Source: Lachnoclostridium sp. Marseille-P6806 (GTDB lineage Bacteria > Bacillota > Clostridia > Lachnospirales > Lachnospiraceae). Taken from it: DNA of 64,000 bases. The number at the start of each line of letters is the position of its first letter. The first letter of the stretch is position 1. The notes under the pieces were generated by a model. The model did not search any database. It was not told where the DNA came from and saw only the letters and a program-made list of their open reading frames with translations. The stretch is taken from the NCBI RefSeq assembly GCF_900625025.1, contig NZ_LR130579.1, positions 107,048 through 171,047 of the forward strand. The letters run 5' to 3'. Both the position numbers and the translations under genes were made by a program. This document shows positions 1-8,780 of this stretch, in pieces.

Positions 1-1890
1 GAAGACCACGACATCGGGATAACCGGCCTCACGGATGGCCGCCCGGTCAAAGGTCAGGAGCTTCTGTCCGCGCTTCACGGCATCTCCCTCCGCAACCAGC
101 GTACGAAAGCCCTTTCCGCCCATCTTGACCGTATCGACGCCTACGTGGATCAGAAGCTCCTGATCGCCCGCCGCCGAAATGCCGATCGCATGTCCCGTCT
201 CCGCGACGCTGCTGATGGTGCCGTCGCAGGGGGCATACACCGTCTCCTCCTCGGGCTCAATGCCGACGCCCTGTCCCAGAACGCCTCCGGCAAAGGTTTC
301 ATCCGGGATCTGCTCCGCGGGAATCACCCGTCCTCTCACCGGAGCATAGAGCGCTCCCGCCTCAGAAGTCATAACCTCGCGCAGCTCCATCGCGCCGAGG
401 GCATCCTGCTCCGCAGCGTCCGCCGCAACTTCCGATACAGGGGCCGCCGCGGCATCTCCCTCTGCGCCGGCGGCTGCCTCCTGCTTCGCTCCGGCATCCC
501 CCTCTTTCCAGATAAACCACACGAGAAGAAACGCAAGGCCTCCGGAGATCAGGAGCAGTATCGTGTACTGGAGCGGCTTGTCGATTGTGAGGTACCCCGG
601 AATGCCGGTGACGCCGTAGGCCGTCGCACCGATCCTTGAGACTGCGCCGAACAGCGCACCGACGGCGCCGGCGATCATCGCGCAGATGAACGGCTTGAAG
701 AAGCGCATGTTCACGCCGAAGATGGCAGGCTCCGTGATGCCGAGAGCTGCGGACATCGAGGACGGAACCGCGATGACGCGGGTTTTGTTGTTATGCGCCT
801 TGATGCCGACCGCGAGGCATGCGCCGAACTGCGCAAAGTTCGCCGCCGAGGCAATGGGCATCCATGTATTCAGTCCTACCGACGCCAGCATGCCGGCCTC
901 GATCACATTATACATATGATGCAGTCCCATGACGACCGTCCACGGGTAGACCGCGCCCATCACCGCCGCGCCGATCGGATTCTTCACAAGAATCTCCGCG
1001 CCGAGGAGAACCCACGATTCCAGCTGCGCGAAAATCGGTCCGATGATCCACAGCGCCAGAAGCGCGGTGGTGAACACCGTCGTCAGCGGCGTGACAAAGA
1101 GATCGATCATCTCCGGCACATGCTTATGGAGCCACTTTTCAATACGGCACATCAGCCATACCGCGATAATGACCGGAATGACATGCCCCTGATAGCCCGC
1201 GCGGCGGATGGTGACAACATCGCCGATAAGATGCCACTTCGGAACCACGCCGTCCGTGACGCCGAAAAAGCTGTTGATCGTCTCGGTGCTGCCGACGCTC
1301 CAGCCGTTGATAAAGGCCGTGTGCACCATCAGAAGTCCGATGACCGCGCCGAGGAAAATATTCCCGCCGAACACCCGCGCCGCCGAAATCGCCACAATGA
1401 CCGGCAGGAACGCAAACGCGGTATTCGATACCGTGTCGAGAAACGCATACCAGTCCGTCTGCGCGAAGCCCGGGACCGCCTTGCCCAGCGCCTCGACAAT
1501 GCCCATCATCAGGCCGGAGGCCACAATCGCCGGAAGAATCGGGACGAACACGTCGCCCAGCGCCTTGAGCATCTGCTTCCATACCGGCTGTCTCTGCGCC
1601 GCAGCCGCCTTGACATCGTCCTTGGTCGCCGCCGTGAGGCCGTTGAACGAAAGAAACTCCTCATAAACCTTGTTCACCGTACCGGTGCCGATGATGATCT
1701 GGAGCTGTCCGTTGGACTCGAATACGCCCTTGACGCCCTCGACATCCTCGAGCTTCTTTCTGTCGACCTTGCTGTTGTCGGCAATGACCAGACGAAGCCT
1801 CGTTGCGCAGTGCGCCGCGCTGACGACATTTTTCCCGCCGCCGATCACCTCGCTGATCTCTCTGGCGCACTTGCTGTAATCCAGTGCCAT
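1..1890 (-). CDS. PTS EIIBCA transporter, sucrose/beta-glucoside family (partial, C-terminus off window)
   Basis: This is a membrane phosphotransferase permease that imports a sugar and phosphorylates it. The first 630 residues are visible and no stop is reached. Domains in order: EIIB with the phospho-cysteine in SAAHCATRLRL (C28), EIIC with many membrane segments (about residues 105-465), an acidic Ala-rich linker, and EIIA with the phospho-histidine in LLIHVGVD (H582). Probably only the last few tens of EIIA residues are missing. The start is the ATG preceded by GGAGG. It follows the HAD gene by 98 bases in the same direction, so it likely belongs to the operon led by the amylosucrase gene. 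Sucrose as substrate is inferred from that neighbour; trehalose or beta-glucoside specificity cannot be excluded from sequence alone. Confidence 0.9.
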   Translation of the reverse strand, partial: MALDYSKCAREISEVIGGGKNVVSAAHCATRLRLVIADNSKVDRKKLEDVEGVKGVFESNGQLQIIIGTGTVNKVYEEFLSFNGLTAATKDDVKAAAAQRQPVWKQMLKALGDVFVPILPAIVASGLMMGIVEALGKAVPGFAQTDWYAFLDTVSNTAFAFLPVIVAISAARVFGGNIFLGAVIGLLMVHTAFINGWSVGSTETINSFFGVTDGVVPKWHLIGDVVTIRRAGYQGHVIPVIIAVWLMCRIEKWLHKHVPEMIDLFVTPLTTVFTTALLALWIIGPIFAQLESWVLLGAEILVKNPIGAAVMGAVYPWTVVMGLHHMYNVIEAGMLASVGLNTWMPIASAANFAQFGACLAVGIKAHNNKTRVIAVPSSMSAALGITEPAIFGVNMRFFKPFICAMIAGAVGALFGAVSRIGATAYGVTGIPGYLTIDKPLQYTILLLISGGLAFLLVWFIWKEGDAGAKQEAAAGAEGDAAAAPVSEVAADAAEQDALGAMELREVMTSEAGALYAPVRGRVIPAEQIPDETFAGGVLGQGVGIEPEEETVYAPCDGTISSVAETGHAIGISAAGDQELLIHVGVDTVKMGGKGFRTLVAEGDAVKRGQKLLTFDRAAIREAGYPDVVVF

Positions 1891-1988
1891 AACTTCCCTC
1901 CTTGCCTGATAATTTAAGAAACCACTCTGTTCTCTACTTATCTATTGATCCGGCGAGGCCTTTCCGCCGGAAGAATATTCCGCTGTAT

Positions 1989-2825
1989 TCAGATCAGTCC
2001 GAGCTGCCCGAACGCCTGCGCGAGGCCGTCCTCCGTGACCGCCGGGCAGATGATGTCGCTGATCTCTTTCAGCTCCGGACTCCCGTTCGCCATGCACACG
2101 CTCGTCCCCACCATCTGCATCATCGCCAGATCATTCATGCTGTCCCCGAAGCCGATCGCCGCGTCCGCGGAAACGCCGAGGGCCTCGCAGACCCGCCGGA
2201 CGCCGGTGCCCTTATCGAAGCGGCGGTTGATGAGCTCGCCGTTCAGACAATTCGCATGCTGCGCCACATGCTGGAGACAGAACTCAAATTCTTCCTCTAA
2301 GAGCCGCCGCGGCTCGGTGAGCTGCTCCTCTAAGAGGCACATGATCACGATTTTATAGATCGGCCGGCCATCGTATTCCTCCATGGGAAGAATCCCGAAG
2401 TTTTCCGCCAGCGTTCTCCGCCAGCGCTCCAGCTCGCTGTTGCCCTCGGAAGCCGCCGCAAGGATATCACTGAGCCCGCTGTCCCCGTAAGTCGCATCCA
2501 GCGCCTCGATGGTCCGGAAGACGTGGTTTCTTTCGAGAACGTCCATCGCCAGCTGCTTCTGCTCCTCCGTCATCGGGCAGTCAAAGAGAACCTGCCCGCC
2601 GCAGCTCACATAGCCGCCGGCGCAGGCCACCATGCCGTCAAAGCCGTAGCGAAGAAGAGGGCGAAGAAGCGCAGGATTCCTCCCCGTGCAGAGAAACACG
2701 CGGTGCCCGTTTGCCTGTGCACGGCGGATCGCATCGACCGCGCTGTCCGGAGGAACATTGCTCCCCGCCGGCGTCAGCGTGCCGTCAATATCAACAAAAA
2801 TCAGTCTTTGCTCCGATCCGCTCAT
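1989..2825 (-). CDS. Cof-type HAD-superfamily phosphatase
   Basis: A 278-residue cytosolic phosphatase. Motif I is IFVDIDGTLTP near the N-terminus (nucleophile and general-acid aspartates), motif II is the CTGR segment, and motif IV is GFGDSMNDLAMM near the C-terminus, with the C2 cap between, as in Cof/YidA enzymes acting on sugar phosphates. The ATG at 2825 overlaps the stop of the lacI gene (ATGA), so the longer upstream reading is not used and translation is probably coupled. Its place between a sugar PTS and an enzyme that needs unphosphorylated sucrose suggests that it may dephosphorylate the incoming sugar phosphate; that is inference. Confidence 0.88.
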   Translation of the reverse strand: MSGSEQRLIFVDIDGTLTPAGSNVPPDSAVDAIRRAQANGHRVFLCTGRNPALLRPLLRYGFDGMVACAGGYVSCGGQVLFDCPMTEEQKQLAMDVLERNHVFRTIEALDATYGDSGLSDILAAASEGNSELERWRRTLAENFGILPMEEYDGRPIYKIVIMCLLEEQLTEPRRLLEEEFEFCLQHVAQHANCLNGELINRRFDKGTGVRRVCEALGVSADAAIGFGDSMNDLAMMQMVGTSVCMANGSPELKEISDIICPAVTEDGLAQAFGQLGLI

Positions 2826-3805
2826 AGAGAGCCCCTTTCCACTACGGTATAGCCCAGCTTTGTCTGCCGGACAGGAGACCTGTCTCCGTTTTCCAGAAGC
2901 TCCAGAATCATGCCCGCCGCCTCCGCGCCGCACTGCCCGTGATAGAGGTGCACGCTCGTCAGCATCGGATCCACAATGGTGCCGGCCCAGCTGTCGCCGA
3001 AGCCCGCCACGGCGACATCCTCCGGTATTCTCCGTCCCAGCTCCTTAAGACGCATCATGGCGCCCAGCGCAATCACATCCGTCGCGCAGATCACGCCGTC
3101 GATTTCCGGGTGCATCGTGATGAGGTGCATGATACCCGCCGCGCCGCTCTGTGGGTCAAACTCACCCGATACGCGCGGCATCATTGCAGGGTTAAGGCCC
3201 GCGTCCCGCATGGCCTCCTCGACGCCCCGCCGGCGCGCCTGTCCGACGGCCGCATCCCGCTCGCTGACGCCGATGTAGCCGATTTTCCTGTGCCCGCGGG
3301 CTATCATCCGGCGCGTGAGCTCACGCGCGGCCCCGATGTCGTCATGATAGACGCAGTGCGTGTCCGAAAACCGCTGCCCCGTGATCACCAGCGGCACCCG
3401 ACAGCGCCGAAAGGCCTCGACATGCGCCGGCGTGAACGTCGTCCCCATGAGAATGATCCCCGCCACATGATTCGCCTGCATGGACGCAAGATATTCCAGC
3501 TCCGTCTGCTCGTTTCCGTCGCAGCTCCCCAGCACCATCATGTACCTCGTGCTCCGGAGCTTTTCGGCAATGCCGGCCGTGACCTGCCCGACCGCGGTCG
3601 AATTGATCCGCGGCACGATCACGCCGATCTGATTCACCCGGCCGGTCCGGAGCATCTGTCCCGCCGCGCTCGGATGATAGCCCGTCTCCTCGATCGCCCG
3701 GCGGATCCGCTCCCGCTTTTCATCGCTCAGCGAACCGCCGTTAAGATAGCGGCTGACTGCCGCGGAGGAGACGCCTGCAAGCTCTGCCACCTGCTTTATC
3801 GTCAT
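2822..3805 (-). CDS. LacI-family transcriptional repressor of the sucrose-type operon
   Basis: A 327-residue DNA-binding regulator. The N-terminal helix-turn-helix and hinge are clear (MTIKQVAELAGVSSAAVSRY), followed by a periplasmic-binding-protein-like effector domain (about residues 60-327). The start overlaps the stop of the amylosucrase gene by ATGA and its own stop overlaps the start of the HAD gene, so all three are translationally linked. Two LacI-type palindromes lie upstream of the operon (5782-5795, 5921-5934), which suggests autoregulation with the sugar or sugar phosphate as inducer. ScrR-like function is inferred from context. Confidence 0.92.
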   Translation of the reverse strand: MTIKQVAELAGVSSAAVSRYLNGGSLSDEKRERIRRAIEETGYHPSAAGQMLRTGRVNQIGVIVPRINSTAVGQVTAGIAEKLRSTRYMMVLGSCDGNEQTELEYLASMQANHVAGIILMGTTFTPAHVEAFRRCRVPLVITGQRFSDTHCVYHDDIGAARELTRRMIARGHRKIGYIGVSERDAAVGQARRRGVEEAMRDAGLNPAMMPRVSGEFDPQSGAAGIMHLITMHPEIDGVICATDVIALGAMMRLKELGRRIPEDVAVAGFGDSWAGTIVDPMLTSVHLYHGQCGAEAAGMILELLENGDRSPVRQTKLGYTVVERGSL

Positions 3806-5748
3806 GTCTGCTTCCCCGCTCTGCGCCGCGTCGGTTTTTTCGCCTCCTCCGGCTTATCTCCGGCCTCCGCTGCCGGCGCTATCCCGGCCGGCTTCCCGCG
3901 GAAATCCGTGAGGAGCCATACAAAGCCGTTCGCCGGAATTCCCACCGCTCTCGCCGCTCTCGCCTCGCCGGTCATAAGATCCACATAGTCCTCATGCTCG
4001 TCGATCCACGCCGTCTCGTCATAGTTATTGAAATTGAACAGGGCGATCAGCTTCTCCCCCTGATAGTAGCGTCCGATGCCGAGCACGTGATCGTTCCACG
4101 TCTCCACCAGCCAGATGTCCGCGCTCCCGTGGAAAACCGGGTGCTTCTCCCGGAGACTTTCCATCTGACGGATCGCCGAAAAGATGCGCCCCTGCCGCGT
4201 CTTGGGATTCCTGCGCTTCTCCGCCTCCTCCCACGGGAGGTTCCCGCGGTGGATATAGCGGCTGTCGTCCCGCTTCAGGGGATCCTCATGGTAGCCGTAA
4301 TCGTTCAGGAACCCGATCTCGTCGCCGCTGTACAGCACCGGGATGCCGCTCTGCGTGAACAGGAATGCATGGAGCATGACATCGAGGCGGATCGCCGCGT
4401 CCAGCTTCTGCGCGTTCTGCTCGAATTCCGCCGCCTCAATCCCGCACAGAGAGGCCGTCGTTCCGCACAGTCTCGCATCGCCGAGACGCGGGTCGTCATT
4501 ATAGAGCTCGCCCCTTGCGTCTCCGCCATAGACAAAGCCGCGGAAATAATCGTTCAGGAAACGCTTGTGCGCGACCTCCTCCATGCCGAACTGCTTCAGG
4601 AAATCATAATCAAGCCCCCAGCCGATATCGTCGTGACAGCGCAGGTAATTGAGGAACGTATACTCGCGGGGAAGCGCAAACACCGTTCCGAGCTGGTGCT
4701 TCAGCAGACGGACATCGTGGGTCGCGACCGTGTGCCATGTGCTCGCCATGGTCGTGACATTGTAGAGCATGTTGCACTCCGGCTTATCCACCGTCCCGAA
4801 ATAGGGAACGACCTTGGAGGGCTCCATCACCACCTCGCCGAGCAGCAGCGTCCCCGGACAGACGATCTCACAGGCCATGCGCATGATGCGCACGAGCGTG
4901 TGCACCTGCGGGAGGTTCCGGCAGGTGGTTCCGAGCGATTTCCAGATATACGGCGTCGCGTCAAGGCGGACGACGTCCACGCCCCGGTTGCACAGATAGA
5001 GCATGTTTTCCGTCATATCGTTGAACACGGTCGGATTGCCGTAGTTCAGATCCCACTGATAGGGGTAAAAGGTGGTCATGACCACCTTGCCCGCCTCCTC
5101 GCACCACGTGAAATTTCCGGGCGCCGTCTGCGGAAACACCTGCGGCACCGTCTGTTCAAACTGATTCGGAATATCCCAGTTGTCGAAGAAAAAATAGCGG
5201 CTCTGATATTCCCGCTCTCCGGCGCGGGCCCGCCGCGCCCACTCATGATCCTCGCTCGTGTGATTCATGACGAAGTCGAGGCATACACTCATTCCCCGGG
5301 CATGGCAGTCGTCCGCCAGAGCCTCCAGATCCTCCATGCTGCCGAGCGAGGGTTCCACGGCGCGGTAATCCGAGACGGCATAGCCGCCGTCGCTCCGTCC
5401 CGCCGGGCTTTGCAGGAGCGGCATCAGATGAATGTAGTTCACGCCGCACTCCCCGACATAATCGAGATGGCTCCGGATCCCCTCCAGCGTGCCGGCAAAG
5501 CACTGCGTGTACATCAGCATCCCGGTAAGGCTTCCGTCCTTATACCAGTCGGGCACCACCTCGCGGGCCTCGTCCAGCTCGCGCAGACTCCTGCGCCGCT
5601 CCGTGTAGCAGCGGTGAAGCATCTCGCAGAAATAATCAAATGCCTGCTCATCCCCGTGGTACAGCTCGCCGTAAAGCCACTGCAGCTCACTGCGGAAGCG
5701 GTCGAAGCGCTCCCGGTAAATCGGTTCCCATTTCGACTCGTCGATCAT
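3802..5748 (-). CDS. Amylosucrase-like glycoside hydrolase family 13 enzyme
   Basis: A 648-residue cytosolic GH13 enzyme that by family would split sucrose, transferring glucose to an alpha-1,4-glucan and releasing fructose. Catalytic motifs are visible: the nucleophile in VVRLDAT (D263), the acid/base in LLGEVV (E305), and the transition-state pair in CHDDIGW (H372-D373). The HDDIGW form and the long helical N-terminal domain (about residues 1-90) are typical of amylosucrase and sucrose hydrolase (GH13 subfamily 4) rather than alpha-amylase. No signal peptide is seen. The last ~25 residues form a Lys/Arg-rich tail. It is the first gene of the operon, downstream of a sigma-70-like promoter. 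A sucrose hydrolase is the main alternative. Confidence 0.85.
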   Translation of the reverse strand: MIDESKWEPIYRERFDRFRSELQWLYGELYHGDEQAFDYFCEMLHRCYTERRRSLRELDEAREVVPDWYKDGSLTGMLMYTQCFAGTLEGIRSHLDYVGECGVNYIHLMPLLQSPAGRSDGGYAVSDYRAVEPSLGSMEDLEALADDCHARGMSVCLDFVMNHTSEDHEWARRARAGEREYQSRYFFFDNWDIPNQFEQTVPQVFPQTAPGNFTWCEEAGKVVMTTFYPYQWDLNYGNPTVFNDMTENMLYLCNRGVDVVRLDATPYIWKSLGTTCRNLPQVHTLVRIMRMACEIVCPGTLLLGEVVMEPSKVVPYFGTVDKPECNMLYNVTTMASTWHTVATHDVRLLKHQLGTVFALPREYTFLNYLRCHDDIGWGLDYDFLKQFGMEEVAHKRFLNDYFRGFVYGGDARGELYNDDPRLGDARLCGTTASLCGIEAAEFEQNAQKLDAAIRLDVMLHAFLFTQSGIPVLYSGDEIGFLNDYGYHEDPLKRDDSRYIHRGNLPWEEAEKRRNPKTRQGRIFSAIRQMESLREKHPVFHGSADIWLVETWNDHVLGIGRYYQGEKLIALFNFNNYDETAWIDEHEDYVDLMTGEARAARAVGIPANGFVWLLTDFRGKPAGIAPAAEAGDKPEEAKKPTRRRAGKQT

Positions 5749-5781
5749 GTCCTCTCCTGTTCATCCTGCTGCCTGTATTTG

Positions 5782-5795
5782 TGTAATCGTTTTCA
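5782..5795. promoter_or_regulatory. LacI-type operator O1 upstream of the amylosucrase operon
   Basis: The 14-base element TGTAATCGTTTTCA (reverse TGAAAACGATTACA) fits the TGNAANCGNTNNCA pattern of LacI/CcpA-family operators. It lies about 34-47 bases before the start codon and just downstream of the predicted -10, so bound repressor would block initiation. It could also act as a cre site for CcpA. Confidence 0.6.
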
Positions 5796-5803
5796 CTGCT
5801 TCC

Positions 5804-5832
5804 ATTTTAATATTTGCTCTGTTTTGGTTCAA
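5804..5832 (-). promoter_or_regulatory. Sigma-70-like promoter of the amylosucrase-lacI-HAD(-PTS) operon
   Basis: On the minus strand TTGAAC (5827-5832) is followed after exactly 17 bases by TAAAAT (5804-5809). The operator at 5782-5795 begins eight bases beyond the -10, overlapping the expected transcription start. Confidence 0.6.
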
Positions 5833-5920
5833 CTGTATAATTGATCGAATTTTCATCGGAGTTTTTGTGCACTTTTCATATTTTCAGGCGGTTTCAAAAA
5901 CGACATTCTTCATCTTCATT

Positions 5921-5934
5921 TGTAATCGATTTCG
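5921..5934. promoter_or_regulatory. Second LacI-type operator upstream of the amylosucrase operon
   Basis: TGTAATCGATTTCG matches the downstream operator in 11 of 14 positions. It sits just beyond the stop of the divergently placed araC-family gene, 139 bases centre to centre from the first site, a distance compatible with repressor looping. Confidence 0.45.
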
Positions 5935-5937
5935 CTT

Positions 5938-6846
5938 TTATTGCTCTCGTTTGTCTGCCATCGCTTTCACCGAGGTCGCATATTCGGACGGCGATTTCCC
6001 GCAGACAGCGCGGAACTGCCGCGAAAAGTAGGCGAGGGAGCTGTACCCGAGAGCCTCGGCGATCTGCTGGAACTGCAGGTCCGATTCCCGGATCATGCGG
6101 CGCGCCGCGCGGATCTTCATCTGCACGAACGCATCCATCACGCCGCATCCCGCTTTTTCCCGGTACAGCTTATAGAGCTGCGAGCGCGAGATCATATTGT
6201 CATGGCAGATCTGGCGGATCGTGAGCGTCTGCCCCAGACGGCCGAGGAGATACTCCTGAATGCAGACATACTGCCGCTCCCGGTCGTTGGCCTGCATCGT
6301 CGTCTGCACGGCGTCCGGAGCCGGCACGCCTGCCGGAGCGTGATACCTCCTGTAAATATGAATCAGAAATTCCTCAAGATAAAGGCGGAGCAGCTGCAGC
6401 GCCCCCGGAGGAACGGAAGAAGAAAGGGACATATTCTCCAGATAGGGATCGTCCAGCGGAGAGGAAAAGCAGCCCGCCGCCTCGCGGATCAGCGACGCCA
6501 GAAGCAGCTTTTCCTCCGCGTCGATCGTGAGGATTTTCCCCGCAAAATATTTCATCGCGGCGCTCCGGCAGGCAAAGGACGCCACGATCAGATTCGGGGC
6601 GCTCCGGCCGGTCGCGTGCACATCATGAAACTCCATCGGCTGATGAAAGGCGATCTGCCCCCGCTCCAGAACATGCGCCGCCTCTCCCTGCGTAATCCGC
6701 ACGGACCCGGAATCCGCATAAATAAATTCCCAGAAATCATGCCTCTCCCCGTCAAAGGAAAAATTCCTTGCATATTCAAAATAGTGCACGCTGTAAAGCC
6801 GCCCGACCCCGAAGAGCGTCGGGAGCCTTGTTCCGATATAACTCAC
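5938..6846 (-). CDS. AraC-family transcriptional regulator
   Basis: A 302-residue regulator with an N-terminal cupin-like sensing domain (about residues 15-110) and a C-terminal double helix-turn-helix (about 195-295). The second HTH contains the family signature around IAEALGYSSLAYFSRQFRA. The start is a GTG preceded at five bases by AAGGAGG; no ATG is available nearby. It is divergent from the GH123-like glycosidase and hexosamine kinase genes, which are its likely targets. The effector is unknown. Confidence 0.9.
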   Translation of the reverse strand: MSYIGTRLPTLFGVGRLYSVHYFEYARNFSFDGERHDFWEFIYADSGSVRITQGEAAHVLERGQIAFHQPMEFHDVHATGRSAPNLIVASFACRSAAMKYFAGKILTIDAEEKLLLASLIREAAGCFSSPLDDPYLENMSLSSSVPPGALQLLRLYLEEFLIHIYRRYHAPAGVPAPDAVQTTMQANDRERQYVCIQEYLLGRLGQTLTIRQICHDNMISRSQLYKLYREKAGCGVMDAFVQMKIRAARRMIRESDLQFQQIAEALGYSSLAYFSRQFRAVCGKSPSEYATSVKAMADKREQ

Positions 6847-6958
6847 CTGCGCCTCCTTTCCTGACTTTTACTTTATTATGAGGCATATTTCTCAATAAAG
6901 ATACAATTCTGCAAGGAATCAAAACAATCGTGCAAGTACGTTCCGCGCAGATTCATTA

Positions 6959-6977
6959 CAATGGTTTTAAGCCATTG
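6959..6977. promoter_or_regulatory. Inverted repeat in the araC / glycosidase divergent promoter region
   Basis: CAATGG and CCATTG arms flank a 7-base centre about 40 bases before the glycosidase start. It is a candidate regulator binding site; no clear -35/-10 pair was recognised beside it, and AraC proteins more often use direct repeats. Confidence 0.3.
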
Positions 6978-7016
6978 AGACAATTTTCATTTCACCGACA
7001 AGAACAGGAGAACGCT

Positions 7017-8675
7017 ATGTATCACTTAATTCCCGTATCATGTATGGAAAAGGTTTTAACTGACCGCAGGCCCTCCGGCGAGGGCTTCTCCGGCCATATG
7101 ACGGCCCTCCGGGGGGAGACGATCTCCTTTCAGATCGCGTACTTCCACGACGGAATGACCCTGCTTCGCGGCGCGGCAGAGGCCTCCGCGGGCGTCCGCG
7201 TCCGCTATGTGGATTCGGTGCCCTGCGCTTATCCCTGCCACACGGGCGGAAGAACCGACAGCGATTATCTCTCGGAAAAACCCGGTCTTTATCCCGATAT
7301 TCTGCGGGATGTCCCGGCCTGCGGCTTCCCGATGCTCTCCTGCTCATGGGGGGCTCTCTGGGTTGATATCGCCGTGCCCGCGGACGCCGAGCCCGGACTG
7401 CACTCGGCCCGCGTTGATGTCCGCCGTCTGCCCGATCTGCGCCAAAGCGGGGATGCCGGCGAACCGCTCGGAAGCATAGAGCTGCAGTACGAGGTGCTCC
7501 GGCACGTCCTCCCCGCCCTCCCCATTCCTCACACCGAGTGGTTCCACTGCGACTGCCTTGCCAATTACTACGGCGTCGAGGTTTTCTCCGAGGAGCACTG
7601 GCGAATCCTTGAGAACTTTCTCAAATCGGCGGCGGATCATCACTGCAATATGATACTCACGCCGATTTTCACGCCCCCGCTCGACACGGCGTTCGGCGGC
7701 GAGCGCCGCACGGTTCAGCTCGTGGATGTCGCCGTGACCGGCTCCGACAGCTATCACTTCGGCTTCGACAGGCTCCGGCGCTGGATCGCGCTTTGCCGCG
7801 GCCTCGGCTTCCGCTACTTTGAGATTTCTCATCTTTTCAGCCAGTGGGGCGCGGTCGCGGCTCCCAAAATCATGGGCGAAAAGGACGGCGCACTCTGCCA
7901 GCTCTTCGGCTGGGACACCGATGCCGCCGGGCCGGAATACCGCAGCTTCCTGCATCAGCTTCTCCCGGCGCTCCGGGCGGAGCTCAGCTCCCTCGGCGTG
8001 CTGGAGGACTGCTGGTTCCATATCTCCGACGAGCCTTCGATGGAGCAGCTCGAGTCCTACCGCCTCGCCTACGAGGGCGTGAGCCGCGAGCTCGCGGGCT
8101 GCCACATCATGGACGCACTCTCGGATTACAGCTTCTACGAAAAGGGGCTCGTGGAAACGCCGATCTGTGCCACCAACCATATCGCCCCTTTCCTTGCGAA
8201 GCGCCCGCCGAGGCTTTTCGCCTATTACTGCACCGCGCAGTGGGAGAAGGTATCCAACCGCTTCATCGCGCAGCCCGGATACCGCACGCGGGTACTCGGC
8301 ATGCAGCTCTTTAAGGAGAACATCGACGGCTTCCTGCAGTGGGCCTACAATTTCTACAATTCCGAATACTCGTTCTACCCGATCGACCCCTTTTCCTGCA
8401 CGGACGCGGGCGGCGCATTCCCCTCCGGCGATCCCTTTCTGGTCTATCCGGGGCCGGACAGAAAGCCGATCGATTCCCTGCGCCTCATGCTGATCGACGC
8501 GGCGTTCTCGGACTACTGCGCGCTGCACCTCCTCGCCGAAAAAATCGGCCGGAAACAGGCTGTCGCCGTTCTGGATCCCGGAAACGAGCTGGCAATCGAC
8601 CGCTATCCCATGAGCGCCGGTGGAATCCAGACCCTCCGGAACCGCGTCAATGAAAAGCTGAGGGAGCTGCAGTAA
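7017..8675 (+). CDS. GH123-like (DUF4091) glycoside hydrolase
   Basis: A 552-residue protein without a signal peptide, so probably intracellular. The N-terminal beta-sandwich-like part precedes a TIM-barrel region with the diagnostic WFHISDEPS (D338-E339), the Asp-Glu pair used by GH123 enzymes for substrate-assisted hydrolysis of beta-N-acetylgalactosaminides. The C-terminal part matches DUF4091. The start is the ATG preceded by AGGAG at seven bases; an earlier in-frame start at 6930 lacks a ribosome site. The downstream kinase acts on N-acetylhexosamines by family, which supports an amino-sugar role. The exact substrate is inferred. Confidence 0.82.
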   Translation: MYHLIPVSCMEKVLTDRRPSGEGFSGHMTALRGETISFQIAYFHDGMTLLRGAAEASAGVRVRYVDSVPCAYPCHTGGRTDSDYLSEKPGLYPDILRDVPACGFPMLSCSWGALWVDIAVPADAEPGLHSARVDVRRLPDLRQSGDAGEPLGSIELQYEVLRHVLPALPIPHTEWFHCDCLANYYGVEVFSEEHWRILENFLKSAADHHCNMILTPIFTPPLDTAFGGERRTVQLVDVAVTGSDSYHFGFDRLRRWIALCRGLGFRYFEISHLFSQWGAVAAPKIMGEKDGALCQLFGWDTDAAGPEYRSFLHQLLPALRAELSSLGVLEDCWFHISDEPSMEQLESYRLAYEGVSRELAGCHIMDALSDYSFYEKGLVETPICATNHIAPFLAKRPPRLFAYYCTAQWEKVSNRFIAQPGYRTRVLGMQLFKENIDGFLQWAYNFYNSEYSFYPIDPFSCTDAGGAFPSGDPFLVYPGPDRKPIDSLRLMLIDAAFSDYCALHLLAEKIGRKQAVAVLDPGNELAIDRYPMSAGGIQTLRNRVNEKLRELQ

Positions 8676-8729
8676 TTTATTCCCATGGCAGTCGTCCCTT
8701 GGGACGTACAAATCAGAAACAAGCTGGTC

Positions 8730-8755
8730 ATACCCCGCAGCTTGCTGCGGGGTAT
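8730..8755. repeat. Perfect 11-bp stem hairpin between glycosidase and kinase genes
   Basis: Arms ATACCCCGCAG and CTGCGGGGTAT enclose a CTTG loop. Few T residues follow on either strand, so it resembles a dispersed intergenic palindrome or a partial terminator/processing stem more than a strong terminator. A smaller CGTCCC-TTG-GGACG hairpin lies just upstream (around 8694-8706). Confidence 0.6.
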
Positions 8756-8780
8756 TTGACTTAAGAAACGGAGATTTTTC

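Noticed and set aside
8730..8755. A rho-independent terminator between the glycosidase and kinase genes
   Set aside because: The stem is strong but no T tract follows on the plus strand, so it was called a hairpin repeat.
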